Notes under the pieces: generated by a model | Databases searched by the model: none | Seen by the model: only the letters and a program-made list of their open reading frames with translations | Told to the model about the DNA's origin: nothing | Shown: piece by piece, positions 24,531 to 33,708 of the stretch | Layout: each line of letters starts with the position of its first letter | How positions within the stretch are numbered: position 1 is the stretch's first letter | Assembly (NCBI GenBank): GCA_900696495.1 | Contig: CAADGI010000013.1 | Span: 1-64,000 of the forward strand | Length of the DNA stretch: 64,000 bases | Direction of reading: 5' to 3' | Source: an uncultured Alphaproteobacteria bacterium | GTDB taxonomy: Bacteria; Pseudomonadota; Alphaproteobacteria; Micavibrionales; Micavibrionaceae | Position numbers and translations under genes: made by a program

Positions 24531-27335
24531 ATGACCAGGAAGATGTTAATTGATGCAACCCATGATGAAGAAACACGGGTTGCGGTTGTCGACGGCAGAA
24601 AACTCGTCGAGTTCGATTACGAAAGTAAGTTCCGCAAACCCCTCAAGGGCAGCATATTTCTCGCGAAGGTGACGCGGGTCGAGCCCTCGCTGCAGGCCGC
24701 GTTCGTCAATTTCGGCGGCAACCGGCACGGGTTTTTGCCTTTCGCTGAAATTCACCCCGATTATTTCCGCATCCCTATTGCCGACCGCGAGGCATTGCTT
24801 GCCGAGCAGCAGGCGATGATCGAGGCGCAGGAAGCGGCCGAACGCGAGCGCGAGCAGCAGGATATGCCTGCAGAAGCCGCCGAGGCGCCCGCAGTGCAGG
24901 CGCAGGACGAGTCCGAGGACAATGTCGAATATCTCGAGCGCGAGGATGAAACGATCGAGGAGATCGGCGGCGTCGAGGGCGGTAAAACCGCTGCGGCTGC
25001 CGATGAACATCATCACGACGAGCCCGCGGAAGAACAGCCGCACGCCGATGAATTCCAGCCCCATGAAGAGGGCGATCATGCCGCGCATGCCGATGAAGGC
25101 CCGCAGGAAGAATCCATGCCCCAGGGCGAAGGCCAGGAAGACGAGCCGCAAGAGGGCGAGCAGCAGGAAGGCGAAGGAAATAACAGGGGTGGGCGTCACC
25201 GTTACCCGCGCCGCGGACGCCGCGGCGGCGGCCGTGGCCGTCACCGCATGGCGCACCGTTCGGGCCGCGTCGAGAAATTCGGCGGCGAGGATTACAGCCA
25301 GGAAGACCGTTTCCGTTTCAACCTCCGCCGTAAATATAAAATCCAGGAAGTCATCAAGCGCGGGCAGATCATGCTCGTGCAGGTGTCGAAAGAGGAGCGC
25401 GGCAACAAGGGCGCGGCGGTCAGCACATATCTCTCGCTGCCCGGACGCTATTGCGTCCTGATGCCGAATTCCCCGCGCGCGGGCGGCGTCTCGCGCAAGA
25501 TCGCGAATTACCAGGACCGCGCCCGCATGAAGGAAATCATGCAGGAAATCACGGTGCCGACCGGCATGTCGGTGATCGTCCGCACGGCGGGCGTATCGCG
25601 CACCAAGCCCGAGATCAACCGCGATTTGGACTATTTGATGCGCCTTTGGGACAATATCCGCGAGTTGACGCTGCAATCTTCCGCGCCTTCGAAAGTTTAC
25701 GAGGAGGCCGACCTGATCAAGCGCGCGGTGCGCGACCTTTACGGCAAGGATATCGAGCAGATCGTCGTCGCCGGTGAGGAAGGTTACAAGACCGCGAAGA
25801 ATTTCATGAAAATGATGATCCCGAGCCATGTGAAAAACGTGATCGAACATACGGACGATGTGCCGTTGTTCACACGCTATCATGTTGAGGAGCAGATCGC
25901 CGAAATCGGCGAGGCGCGCGTGACGCTGCCGTCGGGCGGTTACCTGATCATCAACCAGACCGAGGCCCTCGTGGCCGTGGACGTCAACTCGGGCAAGGCG
26001 ACGAAAGAGCGCCATATCGAGGAGACGGCGCTGAAAACCAACATGGAAGCCGCCAGCGAGATTGCGCGTCAACTGCGCCTCCGCGACCTGGGCGGCTTGA
26101 TCGTCATCGACTTCATCGATATGGAAGACCGCCGCAACAACTCGAAAGTCGAGCGCCGCGTGCGCGAAGCGCTTTCGACCGACCGCGCGCGCATCCAGAT
26201 GAGCCGCATTTCATCGTTCGGCCTGATGGAGCTTTCAAGGCAGCGCCTCAATCCGTCGCTGACGGAATCGCAGTTTGAAATCTGCCCGCATTGCGCAGGC
26301 CTCGGCCGTATCCGCACCGCGGATGCGATGTCGATCCTCGTGCTGCGCGCCATCGAGGCCGAAGGCATCAAGGGCCGCAAAGGACAGCAGTTGATCGCGC
26401 ATGTCTCGAATGACGTCGCGGTTTATATCCTGAACAACAAGCGCAAGAATGTCAGCGAGATCGAAACGCGCTATGGCATGAATATCCTGATCCGCGTCGA
26501 TGAGACGCTGGGCGCCAGCAGTTTCCGCATCGAAGCTATAAAAGGCTCGGGGAATGTCGACGATGACACCCAGGAGCGGGAAATCATCCGTACGGAAACC
26601 ACGCACAGGCATGACGATCATCATCATGACGATGCCGCGGACGCCCACGCCGATGAAGAGCATCACGATGAGGACGATCCGGGTGCCGGGCCGCGTCATT
26701 CCGATCATGGCGATGATCCACGCGAGGACCGCCCGGAACGCAGCGGCCGCCGCCGCGGACGCCGTGGCGGCAAACGCCGCGGGCGCCGTGAATGGCGCGA
26801 CAATGACAACCGCGTCGAGAGCCAGGACGATTCCGCCGGGCAGGATTTCAATGCTCCGCAGGATAATTTCGGCGAGGAGGATGAATTCCGTGACGCGGCC
26901 GCCCACCAGGCAAGCCATGACCGTTACATATCCCGCGATCCGGATGAACAACAGCATCAACGTGGCCGTGGCCGCGGCGAGCAGGGACGTGAAGGGCGCG
27001 GAGGCCGTGGAGGCCGCAACCGTCATCGCGGCGGGCGCGGACGCAACAACAATAACGGCAACGGGCGTTACGATTCAGGCCGTGACGGCAACCGCGAGGG
27101 CAATCGCGCGCCGCGTGATGACGGCAATGCGCAGCCGCAACAAAGGCCGCAGCAAAACAGTGCGCCGCGCGGGGAAAGCTTCCAGCCCGAGGCACCAACA
27201 TCTTTCGAAGCGCCAAGGGAACCACGTGAAGCCGCAAGGCCCGCGCCCAAACCTTACGAGAAAAAAGAGCACGAAAAGCTCAATGAAGCGCCGAGCGAGA
27301 AGAAGCGCGGCTGGTGGAACCGGCTGACGGAATAA
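24531..27335 (+). CDS. rne: ribonuclease E/G family endoribonuclease
   Basis: Main RNA-degradosome endonuclease; 934 aa. The N-terminal S1 domain (GSIFLAKVTRVEPSLQAAFV) is split by a Glu/His-rich insertion of about 150 residues, as in other alphaproteobacterial RNase E proteins. The catalytic core has the DNase I-like VAVDVNSGKATKERHIEETA and IVIDFIDMEDRRN aspartates and the zinc-link CPHCAGLGR. The last ~300 residues are low-complexity, Arg/Gly/Asp/His-rich and disordered, the usual scaffold for RNA and partner binding. The long structured leader suggests autoregulation. Confidence 0.95.
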   Translation: MTRKMLIDATHDEETRVAVVDGRKLVEFDYESKFRKPLKGSIFLAKVTRVEPSLQAAFVNFGGNRHGFLPFAEIHPDYFRIPIADREALLAEQQAMIEAQEAAEREREQQDMPAEAAEAPAVQAQDESEDNVEYLEREDETIEEIGGVEGGKTAAAADEHHHDEPAEEQPHADEFQPHEEGDHAAHADEGPQEESMPQGEGQEDEPQEGEQQEGEGNNRGGRHRYPRRGRRGGGRGRHRMAHRSGRVEKFGGEDYSQEDRFRFNLRRKYKIQEVIKRGQIMLVQVSKEERGNKGAAVSTYLSLPGRYCVLMPNSPRAGGVSRKIANYQDRARMKEIMQEITVPTGMSVIVRTAGVSRTKPEINRDLDYLMRLWDNIRELTLQSSAPSKVYEEADLIKRAVRDLYGKDIEQIVVAGEEGYKTAKNFMKMMIPSHVKNVIEHTDDVPLFTRYHVEEQIAEIGEARVTLPSGGYLIINQTEALVAVDVNSGKATKERHIEETALKTNMEAASEIARQLRLRDLGGLIVIDFIDMEDRRNNSKVERRVREALSTDRARIQMSRISSFGLMELSRQRLNPSLTESQFEICPHCAGLGRIRTADAMSILVLRAIEAEGIKGRKGQQLIAHVSNDVAVYILNNKRKNVSEIETRYGMNILIRVDETLGASSFRIEAIKGSGNVDDDTQEREIIRTETTHRHDDHHHDDAADAHADEEHHDEDDPGAGPRHSDHGDDPREDRPERSGRRRGRRGGKRRGRREWRDNDNRVESQDDSAGQDFNAPQDNFGEEDEFRDAAAHQASHDRYISRDPDEQQHQRGRGRGEQGREGRGGRGGRNRHRGGRGRNNNNGNGRYDSGRDGNREGNRAPRDDGNAQPQQRPQQNSAPRGESFQPEAPTSFEAPREPREAARPAPKPYEKKEHEKLNEAPSEKKRGWWNRLTE

Positions 27336-27347
27336 TTTCCCTTTAAA

Positions 27348-28067
27348 TCAACGCGGCAGCACGACGTAATAGAAATATGTTACGTCGGGCGTGGCATTCG
27401 TGTCGGTGAAACAGCCGCTGGCCTTGCCGTTGAGTTCGAACGGCGGGCCGTCGCCATCGATGACCACGAGTGCGGCATCATAATCCCCTGTGAACGGCGT
27501 CAGCGCGATGCCTGTCGCGTCTGTTGGAATTCCGCCATCGATTTCCATGTCGCGGTTGATCTGGCTGCAAAGCGCCGCATTCGCGTCAGGCAGCAGCATA
27601 ACCAGGTCATTTCCCGTTCCCGCCGCCGTTGTTCCAACAGGGTAGGCGGCGGTGCCGACATTATTTGCGCCGGTGAAAATCCATTCGCTGCCCGGAGCGG
27701 CGCTGCCGGATGGGGGGGTGAGATAATTCTGCCCGCCGCCCCCGGTTGCAAAAATTTTGCACTCATTCGGGTCCTTGTGCGCATCGCAGGATGCGTTGCT
27801 GTAATCCTGCGCGGTGACGGTATTTTCAAAGCTGATATCGCTCTCGGAAATGCCGCGCAGTTTCATCTGTTCGACCGCGGATTCCACGCCCTTGGCCCAG
27901 CGGAGAATCTGGCTGGCCTTGATGCGTTGCTGTTCGACATCGCCGCTCTGGTCGACATTGGTGCCGGACCGGCTGAGGAGAACGGTCAGCGCCGCGAGCA
28001 GCACAATCGCCACCAGGATGAACCAGAGCGCGTTGCCGTGCTGGGATGTGCGGGAGTCGGTATGCAT
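27348..28067 (-). CDS. pseudopilin-like single-pass protein, paralog of 59419-60123
   Basis: 239-aa protein starting MHTDSRTSQHGNALWF, with one N-terminal membrane helix (ALWFILVAIVLLAALTVLL) after a short hydrophilic leader, then an extracytoplasmic domain with several cysteines. It resembles type IV pilin-like proteins but lacks the standard G/Phe-Thr-Leu-Ile-Glu site. It shares with the protein at 59419-60123 the order helix, SESDISFEN, CKIF plus a Gly run, TPPSG, LV(M/L)LLP.(V/A)N..LC, GCF and a terminal YFYYV.L.R. The ATG at 28067 is preferred over upstream frame extensions in the AT-rich spacer. Confidence 0.7.
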   Translation of the reverse strand: MHTDSRTSQHGNALWFILVAIVLLAALTVLLSRSGTNVDQSGDVEQQRIKASQILRWAKGVESAVEQMKLRGISESDISFENTVTAQDYSNASCDAHKDPNECKIFATGGGGQNYLTPPSGSAAPGSEWIFTGANNVGTAAYPVGTTAAGTGNDLVMLLPDANAALCSQINRDMEIDGGIPTDATGIALTPFTGDYDAALVVIDGDGPPFELNGKASGCFTDTNATPDVTYFYYVVLPR

Positions 28068-28511
28068 GCGCCTTGAGTATAAACGTGGGAATGCGACGGT
28101 TGCATAAAATTTTAGATAATTTTTATTTTTTGCGCGTTGCAAAAATAAATCTCAAATCCATTTCGAATTTATTTTACTTTGTATTTAGATTTTATTGTTA
28201 TGTTAAATATAAGGGCAAATCTGGCGGAAAGACCAGCGAATTAGGGACAAAGATCGGATGAAGTTTTCAGGTTGCACGGGCAGGCAGCCTTCTAAAGCAG
28301 GTAAGACAAGAGTTTCTACCTCAGTCATGCGCACTGGCCTGTATGATTTCCGGGTGATCGTCCACCCCCCGTAAGACAGAATATCCCGGGTCAAAATCAT
28401 ACAGGTCTTTTTTTGTCCATAATCAGCGCAGGCCATGCGCCGCTTTCCTCGTAATATTTTTTTTGCTAGAAGTTAGATGTCATTCCACATCTGAAGGGAG
28501 CGCCTACGCCC
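28068..28511. other. divergent intergenic region, AT-rich left part
   Basis: 444 bp without a convincing gene. 28100-28220 is markedly AT-rich and probably holds promoters for both flanking genes. 28250-28420 is GC-balanced and ends in a long hairpin with a T run (28338-28414). The open frames here are short and lack ribosome-binding sites. Confidence 0.5.
28338..28414 (+). ncRNA. candidate structured RNA 3' end or large terminator hairpin
   Basis: CCTGTATGATTT (28338-28349) pairs perfectly with AAATCATACAGG (28394-28405); CCGGG/CCCGG continues the stem inward after a small bulge, and T7 follows at 28408-28414. There is no coding gene directly upstream on this strand, so the hairpin could end a small RNA beginning in the AT-rich stretch near 28200, or attenuate the gene at 28512. 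The motifs of tmRNA, RNase P and SRP RNA are not seen. Confidence 0.4.
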
Positions 28512-29300
28512 ATGACCCGCACGATTTTCCTCGCCTTGTTTATGCTGGCTTTCAGCGCAGCCGTGAGCCTTGCCGCCGAAGAAGGCGCCCTCGCCGCCGA
28601 GGTGAAGGCTGAAGAAAAAGCAGCAGAAGCGCCCGCGCAGGAAGAAGTTAAAGAGGCTCCCAAGGAAGAGAAGAAAGAGGAAGCGAAAGAGACTGCGCCA
28701 GAAAAGGTCGAGCTTCCGCCTGAGGCCAGAGCGCACCAGGAAGCGGCGGAAAAAGTTTTTGCGGACATCAAGGAAATTGCCGGCAGCCTCAAGCCCGAAG
28801 AGCAGAAGCATTTCTTCCTGCTCTACAGCAACTATAACATTATCGGCACCGTGAAAATGGTGCAGGGTGATGTCGACAATGCGGTCGAAGGCTGCGGCAA
28901 GGAAAACCCCGACCTGAAAGCGGGCATGGATGCGCGGCTGAAAGAATGGCATGGCGCGATCGACCCCGTGATCGAGGAGGCCGAGGCCAATGTCGACAAC
29001 ATGGTGCTGGCGCAGGAATACACCAAGCCGGCCCAAATCCAGAAGGTTTTCAAGGGACTCGATAAAACCCGCGCCCTCGCCGCCAAGCAGGTCGAAAAAA
29101 TACCGGTGACGACAAAAGACGCCTGCGAATATCTGCAGGAAAAAATGAGCGATACGCAGGAAAATTTCATACGTTTGCTGCGCAGCACGCTGGTCAGCGT
29201 GCCGCAGGTCGCGACGCAGCCGGCTGAGGAAAAGGCCGAAGAAAAAACGGAAGAGAAGCCGGCGGAGTCCGCCGAACCGTCCGCCGCACCGAAAGAGTGA
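28512..29300 (+). CDS. exported Glu/Lys/Ala-rich hypothetical protein
   Basis: 262-aa protein with a clear signal peptide (MTRTIFLALFMLAFSAAVSLA, cleavage after SLA). The first ~45 mature residues are a low-complexity EEKAAEAP/KEEKKEEAKE stretch, the middle ~150 residues form a helical domain containing two cysteines (EGCGKENPD and KDACEYLQE), and the tail returns to Glu/Pro/Ala repeats. Probably periplasmic; the two cysteines may form a disulfide. No family recognised. A glycosyltransferase gene follows after 21 nt, perhaps in the same transcript. Confidence 0.75.
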   Translation: MTRTIFLALFMLAFSAAVSLAAEEGALAAEVKAEEKAAEAPAQEEVKEAPKEEKKEEAKETAPEKVELPPEARAHQEAAEKVFADIKEIAGSLKPEEQKHFFLLYSNYNIIGTVKMVQGDVDNAVEGCGKENPDLKAGMDARLKEWHGAIDPVIEEAEANVDNMVLAQEYTKPAQIQKVFKGLDKTRALAAKQVEKIPVTTKDACEYLQEKMSDTQENFIRLLRSTLVSVPQVATQPAEEKAEEKTEEKPAESAEPSAAPKE

Positions 29301-29321
29301 CGCGGCGTTGAAAATGCCGTC

Positions 29322-30383
29322 ATGAAAATCCTGCAGATCATGGCCGGCGCCGGACGCGGCGGGGCCGAGACAGCCTTCGTCGATATCACGACCGCCCTGC
29401 ACGAGGCCGGTGAAACCATCGAGATCGTCACGCGCGCCAATGACATCCGCGTGCCCGCGTTGCGCGCGGCGGGCATCACGGTTCATACGCTGCCTTTCGG
29501 GGGCCGCGTCGATGTGTTCACGCGCTGGAGGCTCGCCTCGATCATCAGGAAATTCCGGCCCGACATCGTCCAGAGCTGGATGGCGCGCGCGGCGTGGAAA
29601 ACGCCTTCGTGGGATCGATCGATGAATATCCCGCGTTATTCGCACGTGGCGCGGCTGGGCGGTTATTACAAGCTGAAATATTTCGCCAGCGCCGATCATT
29701 TCGTTGCGAACACGCCGGACATACGCCGCTATCTGGTCGAAAACGGCATCGCGCAGGATGCGGTCACGCACATCAACAATTTCGCGCCGGAAGAAATTTC
29801 GCACAATCCGCTGAGGCGTTCCGATTTCGGCACGCCGCAGGATGCGCCGCTGCTCGCGGCGCTGGGGCGCCTGCATCCGAACAAGGCTTTCGATACGCTC
29901 ATCCGCAGCATGGCGGAACTGCCGGGCGTTTATTTATGGATCGCGGGCGAGGGGCCAGAGCGCGGCGCGCTTGAAAAACTGATTGCTGAATTGAATCTGG
30001 GCGAACGCGTGAAACTGCTCGGCTGGCGATCCGACCGCGCCGACCTGCTGGCCGCCGCTGACATCTGCGTGATTCCATCGCGGCGTGAGCCGTTCGGGAA
30101 TGTCTTCATCCAGGCCTGGGCGCAGAAAATACCGCTCATAACCACCGCCAGCGAGGGGCCGAGCCAGTATGTCCGGGACGGCCTGGATGCGCTGGTGACG
30201 CCCGTGGACGATGCCGGGGCGCTGGCAAAAGCCGTCTCCCGGCTGGTTGCCGATAAAGCCCTGCAAAAACAACTGATTGAGGACGGGTATAAGCGCTATC
30301 TGGCTGAATTCACTAAGGAAAATACCGTCCGGGCGTATCTTGGGCTTTACCATGCCCTGGCCGGACGGCCGACTGAAATTTGA
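29322..30383 (+). CDS. glycosyltransferase family 4 protein
   Basis: 353-aa GT-B fold glycosyltransferase. The N-terminal domain opens with ILQIMAGAGRGGAETAFVDI, a typical GT4 acceptor-domain start with the Gly-Gly-Ala-Glu loop. The C-terminal half has LGRLHPNKAFDTLI, WIAGEGPERGALEKL and the nucleotide-sugar EPFGNVFIQAWAQ Glu-x7-Glu-like motif. It presumably transfers a hexose to a lipid or surface glycan at the membrane face. It sits alone among non-glycan genes, downstream of an exported protein; the acceptor is unknown. Confidence 0.88.
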   Translation: MKILQIMAGAGRGGAETAFVDITTALHEAGETIEIVTRANDIRVPALRAAGITVHTLPFGGRVDVFTRWRLASIIRKFRPDIVQSWMARAAWKTPSWDRSMNIPRYSHVARLGGYYKLKYFASADHFVANTPDIRRYLVENGIAQDAVTHINNFAPEEISHNPLRRSDFGTPQDAPLLAALGRLHPNKAFDTLIRSMAELPGVYLWIAGEGPERGALEKLIAELNLGERVKLLGWRSDRADLLAAADICVIPSRREPFGNVFIQAWAQKIPLITTASEGPSQYVRDGLDALVTPVDDAGALAKAVSRLVADKALQKQLIEDGYKRYLAEFTKENTVRAYLGLYHALAGRPTEI

Positions 30384-30530
30384 AAACCACCCCGGTTTTA
30401 TGCGATAATCTTTATAACTTAACCTTTTAAAAAACTTTTTAATTTATAAATAAAATACAGATCAAAGGGTTAAGGCGGTAAGTGTGAATTAAAAAAGGGC
30501 CAAAAAGGCCCGTATTTGAGGGTGTTGTTA

Positions 30531-33500
30531 ATGGCGGCCAGTCCCGAGTCAGTTGAACGTCTTGTTTCCATCATGAAAGAGATGGGCTTTGAAACAGGCC
30601 CCGGTCACACGCGTGGTGTGGTCGATCCTGCATTCAAACAGGCTTTTGATCCCGCCTTGAAAGCATTGTTGCGTATCGGCATCGATGAAAAAGCGAGTAA
30701 CGCACCTTTCACGCCAGGAGTAAAGGCAGAGCTCCTTAAATCGATCGAGAAGAATAAAGCGGATTCCCTGAAAATGGGTCTTCTGGAAGCGTATGCGATT
30801 GATCAGGACTTTACCAAGCTCGCGCCCAACCCGTTTGGCAAGCCGATACCGGTCATTATCGCTCCAAAAGACACGATCAGACAGAATCTTGTTAAGGCAG
30901 GGTTTGAGGGCAGGTTGCTAGAGCCGAAAAATGTTGGCGGCGTGTTGAAATTTTTTGAAAATGCACATCAATATGTTGATGACGTTGAGGCCGCTGATAT
31001 TCACTTGAAAACAATTGGCGTTGCGTCTCCTGCTCCTGAAGTCAAACAAGAACCGCCTGCAAAAAGATCAGAGCCGGTTAAGCCCGTTGTCTCTATTACC
31101 CCTTCATCTTCAGAAACGACAGCGCCTGCTGTAACGCCGACCGGTGGTGTTTCGCTGGCGCGGCCGTCCGAACTGACAAGCGCGGCTACCGCCACCGGAT
31201 ATGTTGAAAGAACGATCGTGCACAGAGATGTGCATCACAGGGATGTGCGTGAAAGAGGTGCGGCGTCCAAGGCGACAGGCTCCGGTTCTTCCGTGAGCGG
31301 CAATATGCTGTCGCCTGAGGAGGCCACAAAAATTGTTGAAGAAACCCTCGTCAAACTCGGCAAAGGTATCAACGAGCATATCGGCGAGACCAAGGCAAAA
31401 TCCGGATTGGGGGGGAGTCTCCTGTTCGAGATAAGCGAAATTCCGACCCTTGCCAAGGCCGACGGTGTTTTCGACCGGGACTCAGAAAAAGCGTTGCAGG
31501 CTGTCTTAAAAACCATGCAGAGAGATATCGGGCTGACGGACGATGAAATTTACAATTACACGCCCGCGGTCGGCCAGAAAATAGTCGGTGCGATTCAGAA
31601 GCTGGGAGATAAATTCAAGAAAAATACCAACGAGGATGAAAAAAAGAAATTCAGCGACGAAATCACGACCCTCGTCGGTTCTCTCAATACGTTGCATGAT
31701 GCCAAAAAATTTACGCACGAAAAACTCTATGAAGGCCCGCCCGTCAAGCTGACCGGCCTCGGCGCATGGATCATCCAGGGCATATTCGATTTCATCGGCG
31801 CGAAATTCCCGAGGGCCAAGGGTTTGATGGACGGCCTGCTCGTCAACCTGACCGGCTACAGTTTCAGCGAATTGATGCCGGGCTCGAAGCATAGCTCCGA
31901 GCTTGCCCAGATCCGGAATGAAGTCGATCATCTTGATCCGCAGGAACAGATAAAGGCGCTTTATCTCAAAGCTGCGCAAGGCGCCGACGGTAAAACCAGC
32001 CAAGAACTGAAATCCGTCGTCATGGACGGCGTTCAGAAATTGATGGGTTACAGCGACCCCGAGCAGGGCAAAGCTTTCACGCAGGCCGTCAGCAGCGCTT
32101 TCGATGAAGCCGAGAAGCAACGCGCCAGCGCGACGCCCGCTGACGCCGCCAAAGCTTTTGCGGATACGCTGAAGACGAAGTGGGGTGATTTGCCTGCGCC
32201 TTCAGGCTCGTCGGTTCCGCATCAAAGGCCGGGCATTGAAATCTCCATCGATTCAAAACTCCAGGATTTTGAAAAAAATCTGGGCCTGAAACCTCACAGC
32301 ATGGCTGAAACCATGAACAAGATGATCGCGCTCGGCGTGGAGCAGAATGGCGGCAAGGAATGGCCTGTGTTCTTCAAAGACGGAAATTCTCGTTATGTCA
32401 TGGGTGTGACGAAAGATAATGTTCTCACCGCTGTGCCTGTTACAGATCAAGATATTCTTGCGTTGAACCGGGCAATCAACAATGTGCCGGGCGCCGATCT
32501 CAAGAGCCCGGCGCTGGAGATGCTCACCGGACCCCGTTACGCCCATATTCCTTTGACGGACATACGCAACAGGCTAAGCGCTGACAAAGTTCAGTTTTTC
32601 CCGGATGTTGAAAAGCAGGTCGCCAGGGAATACAAAATGTGGCAGGAGCATGTGAAGGAAGAGGCCATGCGCCCCGTGATAGATGCGCAGGTTGCCCAAA
32701 TGGAGCGCGATCGCCGCGAGGCTTATGCGATGCGCGGCTTCGACACAAAAACCCGTGGCCCGATTTCTCCTGGCGGTGATGGATCGATGGCTCTTAAGGT
32801 CAGCGACGAGGTTCTCGGCCAGTATTACGCTCTCTCCAATCCCGTACTGCTCAAGGATGATTATGGGGGCCGGGGCCGGGTCAGAGTTTTATTCTGCGAT
32901 GATTTCAACGGGGTGCGTGATGAAAAAGGCAGGGCGCTATCGTCGCAGGAACTGTACCTGAAAAAGCACGATTCATTCAAAACGCTCGATATTACGGCCG
33001 AATATGATCGTTTCGAAGGGGAATTCAAAAAATTCCGCGAAACTCTTCCGAGCAATATGGACAAGCATACGGCGCTTGACAGATACAGAACCCATCTCAA
33101 CGATAACGGCATCGACCTTGGAGCGAAATATCCCAAAATGGCATCGATCGTTTTCAATTCCGACCTTCAGCGCGGCGGCGTGAATTACGCGTATTTGATG
33201 AATAACGGCAAGCCGGACGTTATTACCCTGTTTAAGCATATTGAAGGAACGGCGAGCGGGATGCAGCGCGGCGGCTCTTACGCCCCGGAGGAGGTTGGCT
33301 TTTTTGCAGGCATAGGCAGGAGCATCACGAATCTCTTCAACAGCAAGAGCAGCGAGACGAAGCCGACGCCGCCGGACTGGGTTATTGACCAACCCAAAAT
33401 CAGCTCCAAGAATCCGCTTTATACGGAAGAGAATGGCGGCATTTATGAAGAGAGGACGCGGAAAAAATTCCCCGAAGCCTTTAAAGACGACCCTCCTGCT

Positions 33501-33689
33501 GCTGTCGTAGCGAAGGCGGATCCTGCAATTACGGGGCCTGTTTCCACCGATGCGCCGCCTTCATCGAAACAAAGGGCCGCTGACCTGTTTCCTGCAGCTG
33601 CCGCCGAGATGGCTGACCGTGAGAAAGAATATATGCGCCAGGATCCGGCCACCCCGGCGCCCCGCGTCAACACTGGTATGTCCCCGTAA
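30531..33689 (+). CDS. large protein of unknown function, 1052 aa
   Basis: No recognised family. The start at 30531 has GAGGG seven bases upstream; a TTG at 30516 is less likely. No signal peptide; a short hydrophobic stretch near residue 410 (LGAWIIQGIFDFIGAKF) is too weak to call a membrane segment. The order is a helical N-terminus (1-160), a Pro/Ser/Thr linker (170-230) with VHRDVHHRDVRERG, a helical domain containing ADGVFDRDSEKALQAVL, which resembles peptidoglycan-binding repeats, further mixed domains, and a disordered Pro/Ala tail. Base composition is lower in GC than the neighbours. Size, modularity and a secretion system elsewhere make a secreted effector conceivable, nothing more. 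Confidence 0.7.
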   Translation: MAASPESVERLVSIMKEMGFETGPGHTRGVVDPAFKQAFDPALKALLRIGIDEKASNAPFTPGVKAELLKSIEKNKADSLKMGLLEAYAIDQDFTKLAPNPFGKPIPVIIAPKDTIRQNLVKAGFEGRLLEPKNVGGVLKFFENAHQYVDDVEAADIHLKTIGVASPAPEVKQEPPAKRSEPVKPVVSITPSSSETTAPAVTPTGGVSLARPSELTSAATATGYVERTIVHRDVHHRDVRERGAASKATGSGSSVSGNMLSPEEATKIVEETLVKLGKGINEHIGETKAKSGLGGSLLFEISEIPTLAKADGVFDRDSEKALQAVLKTMQRDIGLTDDEIYNYTPAVGQKIVGAIQKLGDKFKKNTNEDEKKKFSDEITTLVGSLNTLHDAKKFTHEKLYEGPPVKLTGLGAWIIQGIFDFIGAKFPRAKGLMDGLLVNLTGYSFSELMPGSKHSSELAQIRNEVDHLDPQEQIKALYLKAAQGADGKTSQELKSVVMDGVQKLMGYSDPEQGKAFTQAVSSAFDEAEKQRASATPADAAKAFADTLKTKWGDLPAPSGSSVPHQRPGIEISIDSKLQDFEKNLGLKPHSMAETMNKMIALGVEQNGGKEWPVFFKDGNSRYVMGVTKDNVLTAVPVTDQDILALNRAINNVPGADLKSPALEMLTGPRYAHIPLTDIRNRLSADKVQFFPDVEKQVAREYKMWQEHVKEEAMRPVIDAQVAQMERDRREAYAMRGFDTKTRGPISPGGDGSMALKVSDEVLGQYYALSNPVLLKDDYGGRGRVRVLFCDDFNGVRDEKGRALSSQELYLKKHDSFKTLDITAEYDRFEGEFKKFRETLPSNMDKHTALDRYRTHLNDNGIDLGAKYPKMASIVFNSDLQRGGVNYAYLMNNGKPDVITLFKHIEGTASGMQRGGSYAPEEVGFFAGIGRSITNLFNSKSSETKPTPPDWVIDQPKISSKNPLYTEENGGIYEERTRKKFPEAFKDDPPAAVVAKADPAITGPVSTDAPPSSKQRAADLFPAAAAEMADREKEYMRQDPATPAPRVNTGMSP

Positions 33690-33708
33690 TATTCTGTATC
33701 CTCGATAT

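Noticed and set aside
24546-26072. 508-codon minus-strand frame inside rne
   Set aside because: Antisense shadow of the rne coding sequence; the protein would be a low-complexity His/Leu/Arg string.
28250-28420. SRP RNA, 6S RNA, tmRNA or a known riboswitch
   Set aside because: None of the conserved core motifs of these RNAs could be found; only the terminal hairpin is solid.
28203-28436. 77-codon minus-strand frame in the gap before 28512
   Set aside because: It runs across the long hairpin and has no ribosome-binding site; the RNA structure explains the sequence better.
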